This document shows, piece by piece, positions 31,334 through 39,948 of a DNA stretch of 55,263 bases (positions are counted from its first letter, which is position 1; every line of letters starts with the position of its first letter). This DNA comes from a bacterium. GTDB lineage: Bacteria; Vulcanimicrobiota; Xenobia; Xenobiales; JADMJV01. The stretch is from the NCBI GenBank assembly GCA_030149525.1, contig JASBRJ010000144.1:1-55263 (forward strand). Reading direction: 5' to 3'. Made by a program: the position numbers and the translations under genes. The notes under the pieces were generated by a model. The model was not told where the DNA came from. It did no database searches and saw only the letters and a list, made by a program, of their open reading frames with translations.

Positions 31334-32268
31334 GATTTGCCTTTCTTTTTGGAATCTTTACGATTCGAACTTTTCTTGGTTGTTGAAGTTTTGGGGAGCG
31401 GAGGCAGATATTGCTTCAGCAGATCGACGGCTCCCGCCACCAGGAGGCCGAAGTCTTTCTCTCCTAGAGTCCACCACTCTAGTGCCGGATCAGGATTGAG
31501 ATCGATAAACTCAACTTGACGGCCATCCCACCCCAGATCGAAGCTAGAGATGGAAAGATGAACCTCCTGACGCATCTTTCGCGCCGCCCTGGCCAGCGAT
31601 TCCGCCACCTTGTCGGAAACTTTGCTGGAAGGATAGAGCTTTCGAGTCAGTGGGTCCATCTCTCTCATGATCATCACCTCGCCCACGAAGAACACCCGGA
31701 ATAGGTGTTCCGAGTCGGGCGGACTCACAAGCTCCTGCAAACTGCTACCCGTTTCGTTGTAGCGACGGAGCAATGAACCGACGTCGGTGACCAGCTCCCC
31801 CTCCTCGGCGTTAAAAGCCAGGGTTTGCAGAACCGGGTAAGGGCCGCAGGTGGCAAACGCCTTCTCCCAACAGACGGGGTATCTGAGATTGACAAATCCT
31901 TCGTCGGGCAGAGGAGGAAAGGACTCGCGGGCCGGGAGTAGATAGGCTGAAGGGGTCCGAAATCCGGCCAGTTTAGCCAACTGTCTCACGGTGGCCCGGT
32001 TGTGAAGTCTCAGAGTTCGAGGTTCGTTGAGAACCTTCGTCTGAGAGAACTGCCACACCAGGTAAAGACTCTCGTTGAGAAAGGGGAGACGGCGAGAGAA
32101 CAGATCCAGAACCACAGGCGTGTCCCAGCCGGCTTCTTCGCGGTCGTCCAGGTTCAGGGCGTCAACCGAAAGATAGCGACAGCAACCCCTGCGGAAGCTG
32201 TTGAGCTCTTCTAAAACCGCCTGAGGAAAACTCTCGAAAGTACCGTGGAGTATCCCAATCTCAGCCAT
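31330..32268 (-). CDS. ATP-grasp ligase (RimK/GshB-like fold)
   Basis: 312 residues from the ATG at 32268. The N-terminal domain is variable; 'LHNRATVRQLAKLAGFRTPSAYLLPA' is an ATP-grasp lid-type start, 'VNLRYPVCWEKAFATCGPYPVLQTLAF' the lysine-containing strand, 'LVSPPDSEHLFRVFFVGEVMIMREMDPL' and 'SISSFDLGWDGRQVEFIDLNPDPALEWW' the metal-binding DLN region. The tail is Lys/Ser-rich. This is not a circularly permuted version, so the operon has two ATP-grasp enzymes of different type. It overlaps the next gene by four bases and is the first gene of the operon; it is divergent from the SbcD gene (93-base gap). Confidence 0.8.
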   Translation of the reverse strand: MAEIGILHGTFESFPQAVLEELNSFRRGCCRYLSVDALNLDDREEAGWDTPVVLDLFSRRLPFLNESLYLVWQFSQTKVLNEPRTLRLHNRATVRQLAKLAGFRTPSAYLLPARESFPPLPDEGFVNLRYPVCWEKAFATCGPYPVLQTLAFNAEEGELVTDVGSLLRRYNETGSSLQELVSPPDSEHLFRVFFVGEVMIMREMDPLTRKLYPSSKVSDKVAESLARAARKMRQEVHLSISSFDLGWDGRQVEFIDLNPDPALEWWTLGEKDFGLLVAGAVDLLKQYLPPLPKTSTTKKSSNRKDSKKKGKS

Positions 32269-32361
32269 GCCTGGCGGTTCGTCTCCACGGTGCCGTGTCC
32301 TTTCAGAGCGAGCTTTTGTTCGGGGGGAGTGCACCATTTCTCAAAGAATTGGCTCTCTCAC

Positions 32362-33618
32362 ATGTTCCGATTTCTTCATGCCGCCGATATTCATCTGGAC
32401 AGTCCTCTTCGCGGGTTGACCCGGTATCCCGACGCCCCCCTAGAAGAGCTTCAGGGAGCCACTCGGGCTGCGCTGAAGAATCTGGTCGACCAGGCCCTCC
32501 GTCTAGAGGTCGACTTGTTGGTCTTGGCAGGCGACATTTACGACGGTGATTGGCCGGACTACAACACCGGTCTTTTCTTCGTTCAACAGATGAGTCGACT
32601 GGATGCGGCAGGAATCCCGGTCATATCGGTGAGCGGAAATCACGACGCCCAAAGTCGGATCACTCGTAATCTTCGCCTCCCCCCCAACGTCACGAGCCTG
32701 TCCGTGGAGAAGCCTCAAACTGTTCTTTTGGAGGAGGCCAAGGTGGCAGTCCATGGACAGGGCTTCGCCCAACCGGTGATCACCGACGATCTATCGAAGG
32801 ACTATCCTGCACCGGTAGAGGGGTATTTCAACCTCGGCATTCTCCACACTAGTGCCGACGGCCGACCGGGGCACGACACCTACGCTCCCTGTTCCGTGGA
32901 ACATCTCAAGCGACTTGGCTATCAGTATTGGGCTCTGGGACACATCCACCAGAGAGAGATTCTCAACGAGAACCCCTGGATCGTCTTCTGCGGAAATCTC
33001 CAGGGGCGTCACGCCAAGGAGACCGGCCCCAAAGGCGCTACCCTTGTCAGCGTTGAGAACTCTCAGGTGACAGAAGTGAAGCCACTGATTCTCGACGTGG
33101 TGCGCTGGACCCACCTCAGAATCGATATAACGGAACTAGAAGAGCCGCAAGATTTTTGGTCGGCAGTGGAAGAGCAATTGGTGACGGAACTTGCCGAAGC
33201 GGGTGGGCGACTTTTGGCGTTTCGGGTGGAAACCGTTGGCTCGGGTCCTCTCCACAGCCATCTCAGTGCCGATCTAGAGCATTGGAATCACGAACTCAGG
33301 AACCTATCTCTTCAGGTGGGAGGGCGAGCCTGGTTTGAAAAGCTCAAACTCTCTTCCTCCGTCGTACGAAACCCGTCGGACCGGGAAACCGATCATACCT
33401 TAACTCGGCTTCTGGATATGGTACAGAACCGTTCGCCGGAAGAACTTGAAGAGATGAGTAAAGATCTATTTGAGACTCTCCACAAGAAGCTTCCCAGAGC
33501 CTGGCGAACCGGTTCCGACGCCTTCGACCCGTTCTCCCGGGAGGTGCTCCAGAGCCTGGTGCGAGACGCTTCCGGAATCTTAGAGGAACGCCTAACCAGC
33601 AAGGGGCGTGACAGTTGA
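32362..33618 (+). CDS. SbcD-like DNA repair exonuclease (YhaO type)
   Basis: 418 residues. Metallophosphoesterase blocks: 'HAADIHLDSPLRG' (Asp9, His11), 'LVLAGDIYDGD', 'ISVSGNHDAQSR', 'GILHTSADGRPGHDTYAP', 'YWALGHIHQREIL'; these hold two manganese ions. 'FIHTADLHLDSPF'-like opening with the DSPLRG motif is the YhaO, not the E. coli SbcD, subtype. The subunit forms a nuclease complex with the next gene, which starts on the last base of its stop region (TTG at 33615, 4-base overlap). The ATG at 32362 gives the standard start. Confidence 0.92.
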   Translation: MFRFLHAADIHLDSPLRGLTRYPDAPLEELQGATRAALKNLVDQALRLEVDLLVLAGDIYDGDWPDYNTGLFFVQQMSRLDAAGIPVISVSGNHDAQSRITRNLRLPPNVTSLSVEKPQTVLLEEAKVAVHGQGFAQPVITDDLSKDYPAPVEGYFNLGILHTSADGRPGHDTYAPCSVEHLKRLGYQYWALGHIHQREILNENPWIVFCGNLQGRHAKETGPKGATLVSVENSQVTEVKPLILDVVRWTHLRIDITELEEPQDFWSAVEEQLVTELAEAGGRLLAFRVETVGSGPLHSHLSADLEHWNHELRNLSLQVGGRAWFEKLKLSSSVVRNPSDRETDHTLTRLLDMVQNRSPEELEEMSKDLFETLHKKLPRAWRTGSDAFDPFSREVLQSLVRDASGILEERLTSKGRDS

Positions 33619-36600
33619 AGCTGCAAACCCTCTCCCTGAAGGCTTTCGGCCCTTTCACCGATCGCGAACTTCAACTCAACCCTCAGGCCACTCTTCACCT
33701 TATCTACGGGCCCAACGAGTCGGGTAAGAGTTCGTCTCTACGGGCTTTGCGCAATCTGTTATACGGTTTTCCGCATCAGACACCCGATGATTTCCTTCAT
33801 CCCACCAGCAAGCTTCAGATAGGCGGAACGTTCCAAACACCCGAGGGCGGTCTGCAGGAGTTTGTGCGCTGGAAAAGGCGCAAGCGTGATCTCACCGACC
33901 CCTCCGGAGAAGAGGACTTGAGCGGCTTAATGGATCGGTATCTCAGCGGTCTCAAGCCCGAAATGTTCGACCGCCTCTACGGCCTCACTCACAGCGATCT
34001 GGTGAGTGGCGGACAAGCGCTCTTGGAATTGGGAGGCAGAGTAGGCGAAAGCCTTTTCACGGCAAGTCTCGGTCCGGAGTATCATAATCTTGCGGCAGAG
34101 TTGAAGGCCGAGCATGAGGAATTATGGTCGTCTCGTCCCTCCAAAAAAACACTCAACAGTCTCATCAAGGAATGGGAAGAGACCCAGGCCGAGGTGAATC
34201 GACTGGCTCTTTCCAGCGAAGAGTGGACGCGGGCCCAGGCCGATTGGGAGAAGGTTAAAGCGCGCAGTGAGAGTCTTAAAGCCGACTTGCAAGCCGTGCT
34301 GGCGAGAATCGAAAAAAAGGAACGATTCCACAAAGCCACTCAGGACATCGTGCGACGAGGAGAGTTGCTAAAATCGCTCTCGGAATATGAAGGTGTGCCC
34401 GAACTCACCGCTGATTTCTCCGCCCGTAGCAGTCAGGTGAGAGCGGAACTCAAAGCTGCCAAACACGGACTGGAGCTCAATCAGAAGCGCTTGGAAGAGG
34501 GGCAAAAACAGCTCGAAGAGTTTCCTGACGAACTCCCGATTCTCGAATTCTCAGAACGCATTGAAGCGCTTTATAAGCGGGTCTCACAGATGACCGAGAA
34601 CGCCTTACAGCAACCGGCCGCTGAAACGGAGCTTGCGGCCTGCCGAAACCGCATCGTTTCCATCCAGGAGAAGCTGGGTGGAGAGGAGTCGCGGGAACTG
34701 GATATCCCGGGTTCGGCCTGGCGCTCTTCGGCCCGCCGAGAGGTTCAGGAATACAATCGGCTCAAGGCCGGGCTCGAGTCTCAGGAAAGACAGTTGAAAG
34801 AGTTGGCTAGTTTGCTGGCCGAGCAGGGCGAGACCGAAATGTCGGAGCCGTTGCAGCAGCTTCCCACACTTGAGATCGCGTTGCAGTCGACTCGCCGAAA
34901 CCAGGGTTTGGACGACACCTTGGCAAGGCTCGAGGCCGAGCTGAGGATCGCTCGCTCCACTCTTGAGTTAGAGCTGAGCAATCTGCCCTGCTGGAGTGGC
35001 GATATGGATGCTCTGGACAAAGCCCGAGTTCCCAGTCCCGGCACCGTCGATGAGCATGAAAGAACGCTCTCGGAAACTCAGAGTTGGGTGAAAGATATGG
35101 AGGACGGGCATCGCTTGGCCGCCCGAAAGCTTGAGGAGCTTTCCCAGAAACTGGCGGAGCTTGAGGCCGAAGGCGAGTTGGTGAGCCGTCAGGCTCTCAA
35201 AATGGCTCGAGCTCATCGAGACGAATTATGGAGCGAGCTCTATCATTGCTGGGTGAGTGGTGAGTCCCCCCAGTCGGAGGCTCAGCTTGTGGGTGAATTT
35301 CAGAACTCTTTGCGCGAAGCTGATACTCTAGCCGACAAGCTTATGCAACAAGGGGAGAGAGCCGCTCTCTACGAGCAACTTTCCGAACAGAAGCAGAGAG
35401 CCGCCCAGGAGGTGGAACACTCGGAGAAGGTGTTGTCGCGGGCGCGGGCCGCTCTGCTGGAGAAAGAGGCAGCCTGGAAGGCTCTGTGGCTCGATTCCGG
35501 CGTTTTAGTGGAGTCGCCGCGTCATATGTCGGGCTGGTTGAAGCAGCGAGAAGAGTTGGTAAAGTCGTATCGTCGACTGCTTCATCGAGAGACTGAAAGA
35601 GAGCAGATCCAGAACAAGATCGTGGCGGAGTTGCAAGCGCTTAGCGAAGCCACGACAGTCCTGGCTTTGCCCCCATTTCCGGTGGAGCGGGGCATAGGTG
35701 GAGCCGTGGAGATGGTGGAGGCAGTTCTCAAGACTTTGCGTGACAAGATGACGGCCCTTGAGACGGCCAGGCAGCGGCGAGCCGACCGGGAGACTCAGGT
35801 TCAGAGTTTGCAGGCTCGTCGAGACGAATTGGAGCGGAGTCTGAAAGCCTGGAAGAAAGACTGGCAAACCCTTCTAGCGGAACTCCCTTTTGAACTCAAG
35901 CCGTCTCCCGAGGAGTTGGAAGAGACGCTCACACTGTTGGAAGAACTCCATACCGAGCTCGAGCGAGAGAAGCAGTTATCCGCAGAGCTTGCCAGGATGG
36001 AAAAAGAACTGCAAACATTCCGTGAGGAAACCACCCAACTTCTCGGCTGTCTTCCTGATATGTCGGAGCACGACGACCCGGTGCGGGTGGTAGAGAGAGC
36101 ACAAAGTGCCCATCGTGAGGCCGTTCGGATGGAGGAGACACAAGCTCGTCTTCAGAGCGAGATTCGGAAACTGGAAGAGTCTCTCCCGTCGCTTGAGACT
36201 GAGTGGAAGAAAATCGAAACCTCTCTTTCGTTGCTGCTGAACGAGGCGGGTGTACAAACGGTGGAGGAGTTGGACGCCGCCATCTTGCGGGCGGGGAAAA
36301 AGCGAGAACTGGCTCAGGAACTCCGTCTTACCGAAGATGCCATCCGAAAGTTGTCCGGTTCGTCCACTCTTGAAGACTTCGGCGCAGCCCATGCCCGGCT
36401 CGACCAGGACTCACTGACCGCAGAGATTCAATCTCTCAAAGAAGAGGCTGCCGAGCTCACCGAGCAACGAGATGAGTCGCTTCAGTTGGCCGGTCAGCTC
36501 AAGGAGAAGGCCGATAGTCTGGACGGCACTTCGACCTCGGCCCGGTTGAGTCAGGAAGCCCAGCTCGCCGAGGCCGAGGCTCGCGAGGTTCTGGACAGGT

Positions 36601-37091
36601 ATGTGCGATTGGTGATGGCCGAGCGGTTGTTGCGAGATGCTATCGAGCAGTTTCGCAAAGAGAATGAGGGGCCGATTCTAGAGAAAGCCAGCCACTATTT
36701 TGACCGATTGACCAACGGAGCTTATCCGCGCTTGCAAACCGGCTACGACGGAAAGAGCGCCGAGCCCGTTTTGTTTGCTGTTTCCAAAAGTGATCGGGAG
36801 GTCTCGGTGGAGGGGTTGAGCGACGGCACCTGTGATCAGCTTTTTCTGGCTTTGAGATTGGCAACCATCGCGCGCTCAGCGGGTCAAAACCAACTCCTCC
36901 CAGTGATCGCCGACGATATTCTGGTTCAGTTCGACGACCAACGAGCTCGCTCCGCCCTACAAGCTCTGGCTGATTTCTCGTCCGTCACCCAGGTTGTTCT
37001 CTTCACCCACCTGGAGAGAGACTTCGAGCTGGCTCAAAGCCTGAACGATTCCCGTGTCGATCTCATTCGGTTGCCGGAGTTGGCTTTGTGA
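33615..37091 (+). CDS. SbcC/YhaN-like ATPase of the SMC-related repair complex
   Basis: 1158 residues from a TTG. Walker A 'YGPNESGKSSSLRALRNLLYG' is near residue 35. Two coiled-coil arms (about 170-430 and 440-950), rich in Glu, Leu and Arg, follow. The C-terminal lobe has the ABC signature 'VEGLSDGTCDQLFLALRLATIA' and Walker B 'LPVIADDILVQFDDQRA'. No CxxC zinc hook is visible in the coil, as in YhaN-type proteins, which differ from Rad50/SbcC here. With the SbcD-like partner it should process DNA ends or hairpins. Stop is directly adjacent to the stop of the convergent gene. Confidence 0.9.
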   Translation: MKLQTLSLKAFGPFTDRELQLNPQATLHLIYGPNESGKSSSLRALRNLLYGFPHQTPDDFLHPTSKLQIGGTFQTPEGGLQEFVRWKRRKRDLTDPSGEEDLSGLMDRYLSGLKPEMFDRLYGLTHSDLVSGGQALLELGGRVGESLFTASLGPEYHNLAAELKAEHEELWSSRPSKKTLNSLIKEWEETQAEVNRLALSSEEWTRAQADWEKVKARSESLKADLQAVLARIEKKERFHKATQDIVRRGELLKSLSEYEGVPELTADFSARSSQVRAELKAAKHGLELNQKRLEEGQKQLEEFPDELPILEFSERIEALYKRVSQMTENALQQPAAETELAACRNRIVSIQEKLGGEESRELDIPGSAWRSSARREVQEYNRLKAGLESQERQLKELASLLAEQGETEMSEPLQQLPTLEIALQSTRRNQGLDDTLARLEAELRIARSTLELELSNLPCWSGDMDALDKARVPSPGTVDEHERTLSETQSWVKDMEDGHRLAARKLEELSQKLAELEAEGELVSRQALKMARAHRDELWSELYHCWVSGESPQSEAQLVGEFQNSLREADTLADKLMQQGERAALYEQLSEQKQRAAQEVEHSEKVLSRARAALLEKEAAWKALWLDSGVLVESPRHMSGWLKQREELVKSYRRLLHRETEREQIQNKIVAELQALSEATTVLALPPFPVERGIGGAVEMVEAVLKTLRDKMTALETARQRRADRETQVQSLQARRDELERSLKAWKKDWQTLLAELPFELKPSPEELEETLTLLEELHTELEREKQLSAELARMEKELQTFREETTQLLGCLPDMSEHDDPVRVVERAQSAHREAVRMEETQARLQSEIRKLEESLPSLETEWKKIETSLSLLLNEAGVQTVEELDAAILRAGKKRELAQELRLTEDAIRKLSGSSTLEDFGAAHARLDQDSLTAEIQSLKEEAAELTEQRDESLQLAGQLKEKADSLDGTSTSARLSQEAQLAEAEAREVLDRYVRLVMAERLLRDAIEQFRKENEGPILEKASHYFDRLTNGAYPRLQTGYDGKSAEPVLFAVSKSDREVSVEGLSDGTCDQLFLALRLATIARSAGQNQLLPVIADDILVQFDDQRARSALQALADFSSVTQVVLFTHLERDFELAQSLNDSRVDLIRLPELAL

Positions 37092-37661
37092 TCACTCTCC
37101 GTCCTCATCATACACAGTACAACTCAATCCGTAGTCGACCAGTCCACAGTCGGTAGTGAAGAGAGCCGCACGAGTGTGTTCGGGATCCCAGGTGACTTCA
37201 AACTCAAGCGTCCATGGTGGCGAGTTGTCAGAGAGGGCCACACTGTAGAGCTTCCAGTGCTTGAGGAGGTTGTTCGGGTCGGCCTCTAACTCGGCTTTGA
37301 TAAGCTCAAGATCGCCCCCTTCATAGTCTTCGAGGGTGTCTTCAAACTCCAGGAGGGCGGAATCTCGACATTTCTCCACCAGTTGGGGAAGTCGGCTCCA
37401 CAATTCGATCAGTTTTTGGCAAGCTTGGCCGTCAGGGCCCGACCTGGAACCGGGCAGCTCAAACCTCACCAGGCGTGCCGCAAGCTCTCGATGCCCGACC
37501 CAGGTTCCCCATTCATAGGTGAGGCGTCCCAGTTCAGGATGAGCGATCTTCTTGCGTGCTCTTTCATAGACCACGGCGCCCAGGCAGAGGAGTCCGAAAC
37601 CGGCGGCGCCGGTCGTAATGAGCCATTGCACGGCTGCTTCAGAGGATTTACCTCTCACCAT
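37092..37661 (-). CDS. Membrane-anchored protein, weak DUF6985/DUF2262-like
   Basis: 189 residues from the ATG at 37661. One membrane helix is near the start ('VQWLITTGAAGFGLLCLGAVVY'), followed by 'KKIAHPELGRLTYEWGTWVGHRELAARLVRFELPGSR', a pattern (HPxLGxLxx...WxGxxxl) found in DUF2262/DUF6985-type proteins, some of which are immunity or polymorphic-toxin related. The C-terminal half is acidic. It overlaps the preceding alpha/beta hydrolase gene by 14 bases and is the last gene of a five-gene overlapping series. Family call is weak; otherwise hypothetical. Confidence 0.7.
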   Translation of the reverse strand: MVRGKSSEAAVQWLITTGAAGFGLLCLGAVVYERARKKIAHPELGRLTYEWGTWVGHRELAARLVRFELPGSRSGPDGQACQKLIELWSRLPQLVEKCRDSALLEFEDTLEDYEGGDLELIKAELEADPNNLLKHWKLYSVALSDNSPPWTLEFEVTWDPEHTRAALFTTDCGLVDYGLSCTVYDEDGE

Positions 37662-38580
37662 TGATGATGTCGGCCACCACATCGGCCGTATGATCCGCAT
37701 AGGTCTTTCCGTTCTCCAGGGTTACACTTCGGGTGAAGTAGTCTCCTTTTCCCGAGTGGATCATGGGTCCCATGTTCACAATCGAAACCTTTCCTCGACG
37801 TTTTGCTTTGTTCCAGGCAGAACGCGGAGAGATAGGCCAGCGTCCGGGAAAGAGGAGTGGGCCCAACCACACGGTTCGATCCCTGGAGCCTACCAGGCAG
37901 TGAACTCGATCGGCCAGTAAGAGACCTGGAATGCTGCTAAAGACTCCACCCACCGTGATCACCGTCACCTTCGACATTAACCTGGTAAGATAACACGCCG
38001 CACCCAGAGCAACCTGGCCTCCACCCGAGTATCCCACAAGATAGATCGGTTTGCGTTGACGCGGATCATACCCGTGGTTGAGGAGTGCTTGATAGACCTC
38101 CTTGGCGATGCCTAGATTGTAGATGGGACCGTAGCGCGGGTCGCTACAAACGGCCACCTGGCAAACGTTTCGGGCACCGATCCAGAATTCGAAGAAGATA
38201 CTCTTGGCTTTCAGTCGTGCCTTGTGCATAGCGGCCCAAAACCAGGCCAGAGTTCGCTCCCCGGTGAGCGGGTTGTTGGTCACGGAGAAAGGAAAAACAT
38301 CGGTGATGATCACGGCTCCCGGAGCTCGTTCTTTCACCCGGTCTAAGAAACCGAATTCTCGGCGCGCCAGAGACTCACCCGACCCGCCGATCCCGGTCAG
38401 GTAAACGACGTAACACTGATGCTCGTCTTCGTTCTCAAGCTCGTCCAACTGAGGGGAGTCGGGAAGGGTGAGGTCGATATCCCGAGACCACCATTTCAGA
38501 GCCTCGAAGGGAGCTACCAGAGCAAAGGCAAGGATGATGACTCCGAGCAGGGCGGCGCCGTACCAGAGATAGGCGGTCAT
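37648..38580 (-). CDS. Membrane-anchored alpha/beta hydrolase-like protein
   Basis: 310 residues. A single N-terminal membrane helix ('LWYGAALLGVIILAFALVAPF') anchors a soluble domain. 'YVVYLTGIGGSGESL' looks like the oxyanion loop of an alpha/beta hydrolase, and 'IYLVGYSGGGQVALGA' holds the nucleophile motif GxSxG (Ser in GYSGGG). A late 'GDYFTRS' to 'DHTADVV' region could hold the acid and His, but I cannot pick them with confidence. Substrate unknown; lipase, thioesterase or cutinase-like roles are possible. Four-base overlap with the Yip1-like gene. Confidence 0.72.
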   Translation of the reverse strand: MTAYLWYGAALLGVIILAFALVAPFEALKWWSRDIDLTLPDSPQLDELENEDEHQCYVVYLTGIGGSGESLARREFGFLDRVKERAPGAVIITDVFPFSVTNNPLTGERTLAWFWAAMHKARLKAKSIFFEFWIGARNVCQVAVCSDPRYGPIYNLGIAKEVYQALLNHGYDPRQRKPIYLVGYSGGGQVALGAACYLTRLMSKVTVITVGGVFSSIPGLLLADRVHCLVGSRDRTVWLGPLLFPGRWPISPRSAWNKAKRRGKVSIVNMGPMIHSGKGDYFTRSVTLENGKTYADHTADVVADIINGER

Positions 38581-39194
38581 CGACGGAGTTCCCGTTCTAA
38601 GAGCGCTACTGCGGCCTCTTTAGGATTCACCCAGCGATCTCGACCCAAAAGTCTCAGCCTCACCTTCTCGGCCGCGCCACCGAAGGCCGAGTTCAAAACG
38701 TAGAAAAGAACCCAGCCCACCGCACTGCAGGCCAGACCCTGGCCGATGGTCAGGCCGAATTCCCGGTGCAGTCCGGTGATGGTGATGAGCAGACCCCAAA
38801 TCGTGAGTAATTTGAAAACAACAAGTCCCAGGTGCGGAATGATATCCAGGAAGCTGAAAATGAGGGGAACGTAGCTGACCAGAACAATGGCAAAAACTTG
38901 ACGATAGTCTGGGGTCAATCCCAGGGCGTATCGACAGGACAGCCATATACAACCGGTCCACACCAGAGCGGTGAAAAAGAGAACCGCAAGACTACCTAAA
39001 AGGCCGCGTAAATACTGGCCTTTGGTGGCCCGGTTAATGTAGAGAATGCCGGCCTCCCCCAAGCTTTTTGAGAGGACGGCCAGAGCGAAAAGAGCGAGAC
39101 AGGCTTGGAATCCTGAGCGTGTCTTAATCAGATCGAAAGTGGTCTCGTGGAGTTGTAGGGTTCCGCTGAAGAGGGGCCACAGGTTAGACGTCAC
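38577..39194 (-). CDS. Yip1-like multi-pass membrane protein
   Basis: 205 residues with about five membrane helices ('ACLALFALAVLSKSLGEAGI', 'GLLGSLAVLFFTALVWTGCIWL', 'QVFAIVLVSYVPLIFSFLDII', 'LVVFKLLTIWGLLITITG', 'GLACSAVGWVLFYVL'). The arrangement and the 'LVSYVPLIF' block resemble Yip1 family proteins. Its start overlaps the upstream hydrolase gene by 11 bases and its stop the next one by four. Role in this set is unknown; perhaps it provides membrane access for the two hydrolases and the oxidase-like enzyme. Confidence 0.7.
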   Translation of the reverse strand: MTSNLWPLFSGTLQLHETTFDLIKTRSGFQACLALFALAVLSKSLGEAGILYINRATKGQYLRGLLGSLAVLFFTALVWTGCIWLSCRYALGLTPDYRQVFAIVLVSYVPLIFSFLDIIPHLGLVVFKLLTIWGLLITITGLHREFGLTIGQGLACSAVGWVLFYVLNSAFGGAAEKVRLRLLGRDRWVNPKEAAVALLERELRR

Positions 39195-39948
39195 GGGCGG
39201 GCTCTCTGTGCGGAGTCAGCCAGCGAAGGAGAGCTCTCTCATATTCGCCCAAGGCCTTCTGCTGCACGTTGTTATGACCCGCTCCCTCCACGGAGAGCCA
39301 CTCTTTGTGGGTGGGACAACAGTCGTACAGTTTTTCACCAAGATGATAGGGAACGATGCGGTCAGCCGTACCGTGAATCATTTTGAGAGGGCATCGGAGC
39401 CTCGCCATGCGTTCAGCCGAATTAAACTCATAGGTCATGGCGCCTGCCACTTTAGGATGCGACCACGAAGCCGCCACCTCGGCCACGCAAGTGAAGGTAG
39501 ACTCCAGAATGAGAAGGTCTGGGGTCTCCACCTCGGTCGCCAGATAGGTGGCCACCGCCCCTCCCAGAGAGCGACCGAAAAGGATGAAACGCGACTCCGG
39601 ATTCTGATAGCGACGGGCTAACCGGTGGACTGTCCGAGCGTTGGCATAAACGGAAGACTCGCTGGGGGTGCCTTCACTGGCGCCGTAGCCGCTGTAGTCA
39701 AAAGCCCACAAATGAGCGCCGGTTTCATGAATGGCCATCAGACGATCTCGCCGCACGTTAGGGAATCTCAAATTTCCCGCATTCCCGTGACAGAAGAGAA
39801 CGGTGGGTCCGTCGGCATGTCCGGGAACGTACCAGATCTCAACACCTTCAAAGAGCATGGTGAGATGATAGACGTCTAGTTCGTAGCTCTTCACAAAGGA
39901 CGGCATGTTCCAGAAGGTCATGCGATCGAAAACTTGTCCAAGTCTCAT
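39184..39948 (-). CDS. Alpha/beta hydrolase (BEM46/ABHD17-like)
   Basis: 254 residues from the ATG at 39948. 'TVLFCHGNAGNL' (oxyanion loop with HGNA), 'LWAFDYSGYGASEGTPSE', 'FILFGRSLGGAVATYLA' with nucleophile Ser127, 'MIHGTADRIVPY' with the acid Asp and 'VEGAGHNNV' with the His are the complete set for this hydrolase group. No signal peptide. Thioesterase (depalmitoylase-like) or lipid esterase activity is usual. It is coupled to the acyl-CoA oxidase-like gene (ATGA), so acyl ester hydrolysis is a fair guess. Confidence 0.88.
   Translation of the reverse strand: MRLGQVFDRMTFWNMPSFVKSYELDVYHLTMLFEGVEIWYVPGHADGPTVLFCHGNAGNLRFPNVRRDRLMAIHETGAHLWAFDYSGYGASEGTPSESSVYANARTVHRLARRYQNPESRFILFGRSLGGAVATYLATEVETPDLLILESTFTCVAEVAASWSHPKVAGAMTYEFNSAERMARLRCPLKMIHGTADRIVPYHLGEKLYDCCPTHKEWLSVEGAGHNNVQQKALGEYERALLRWLTPHREPARDV

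Noticed and set aside
33615-37091. Rad50-type zinc hook in the SbcC-like protein
   Set aside because: No CxxC is seen at the apex of the coils; the protein is the YhaN type.
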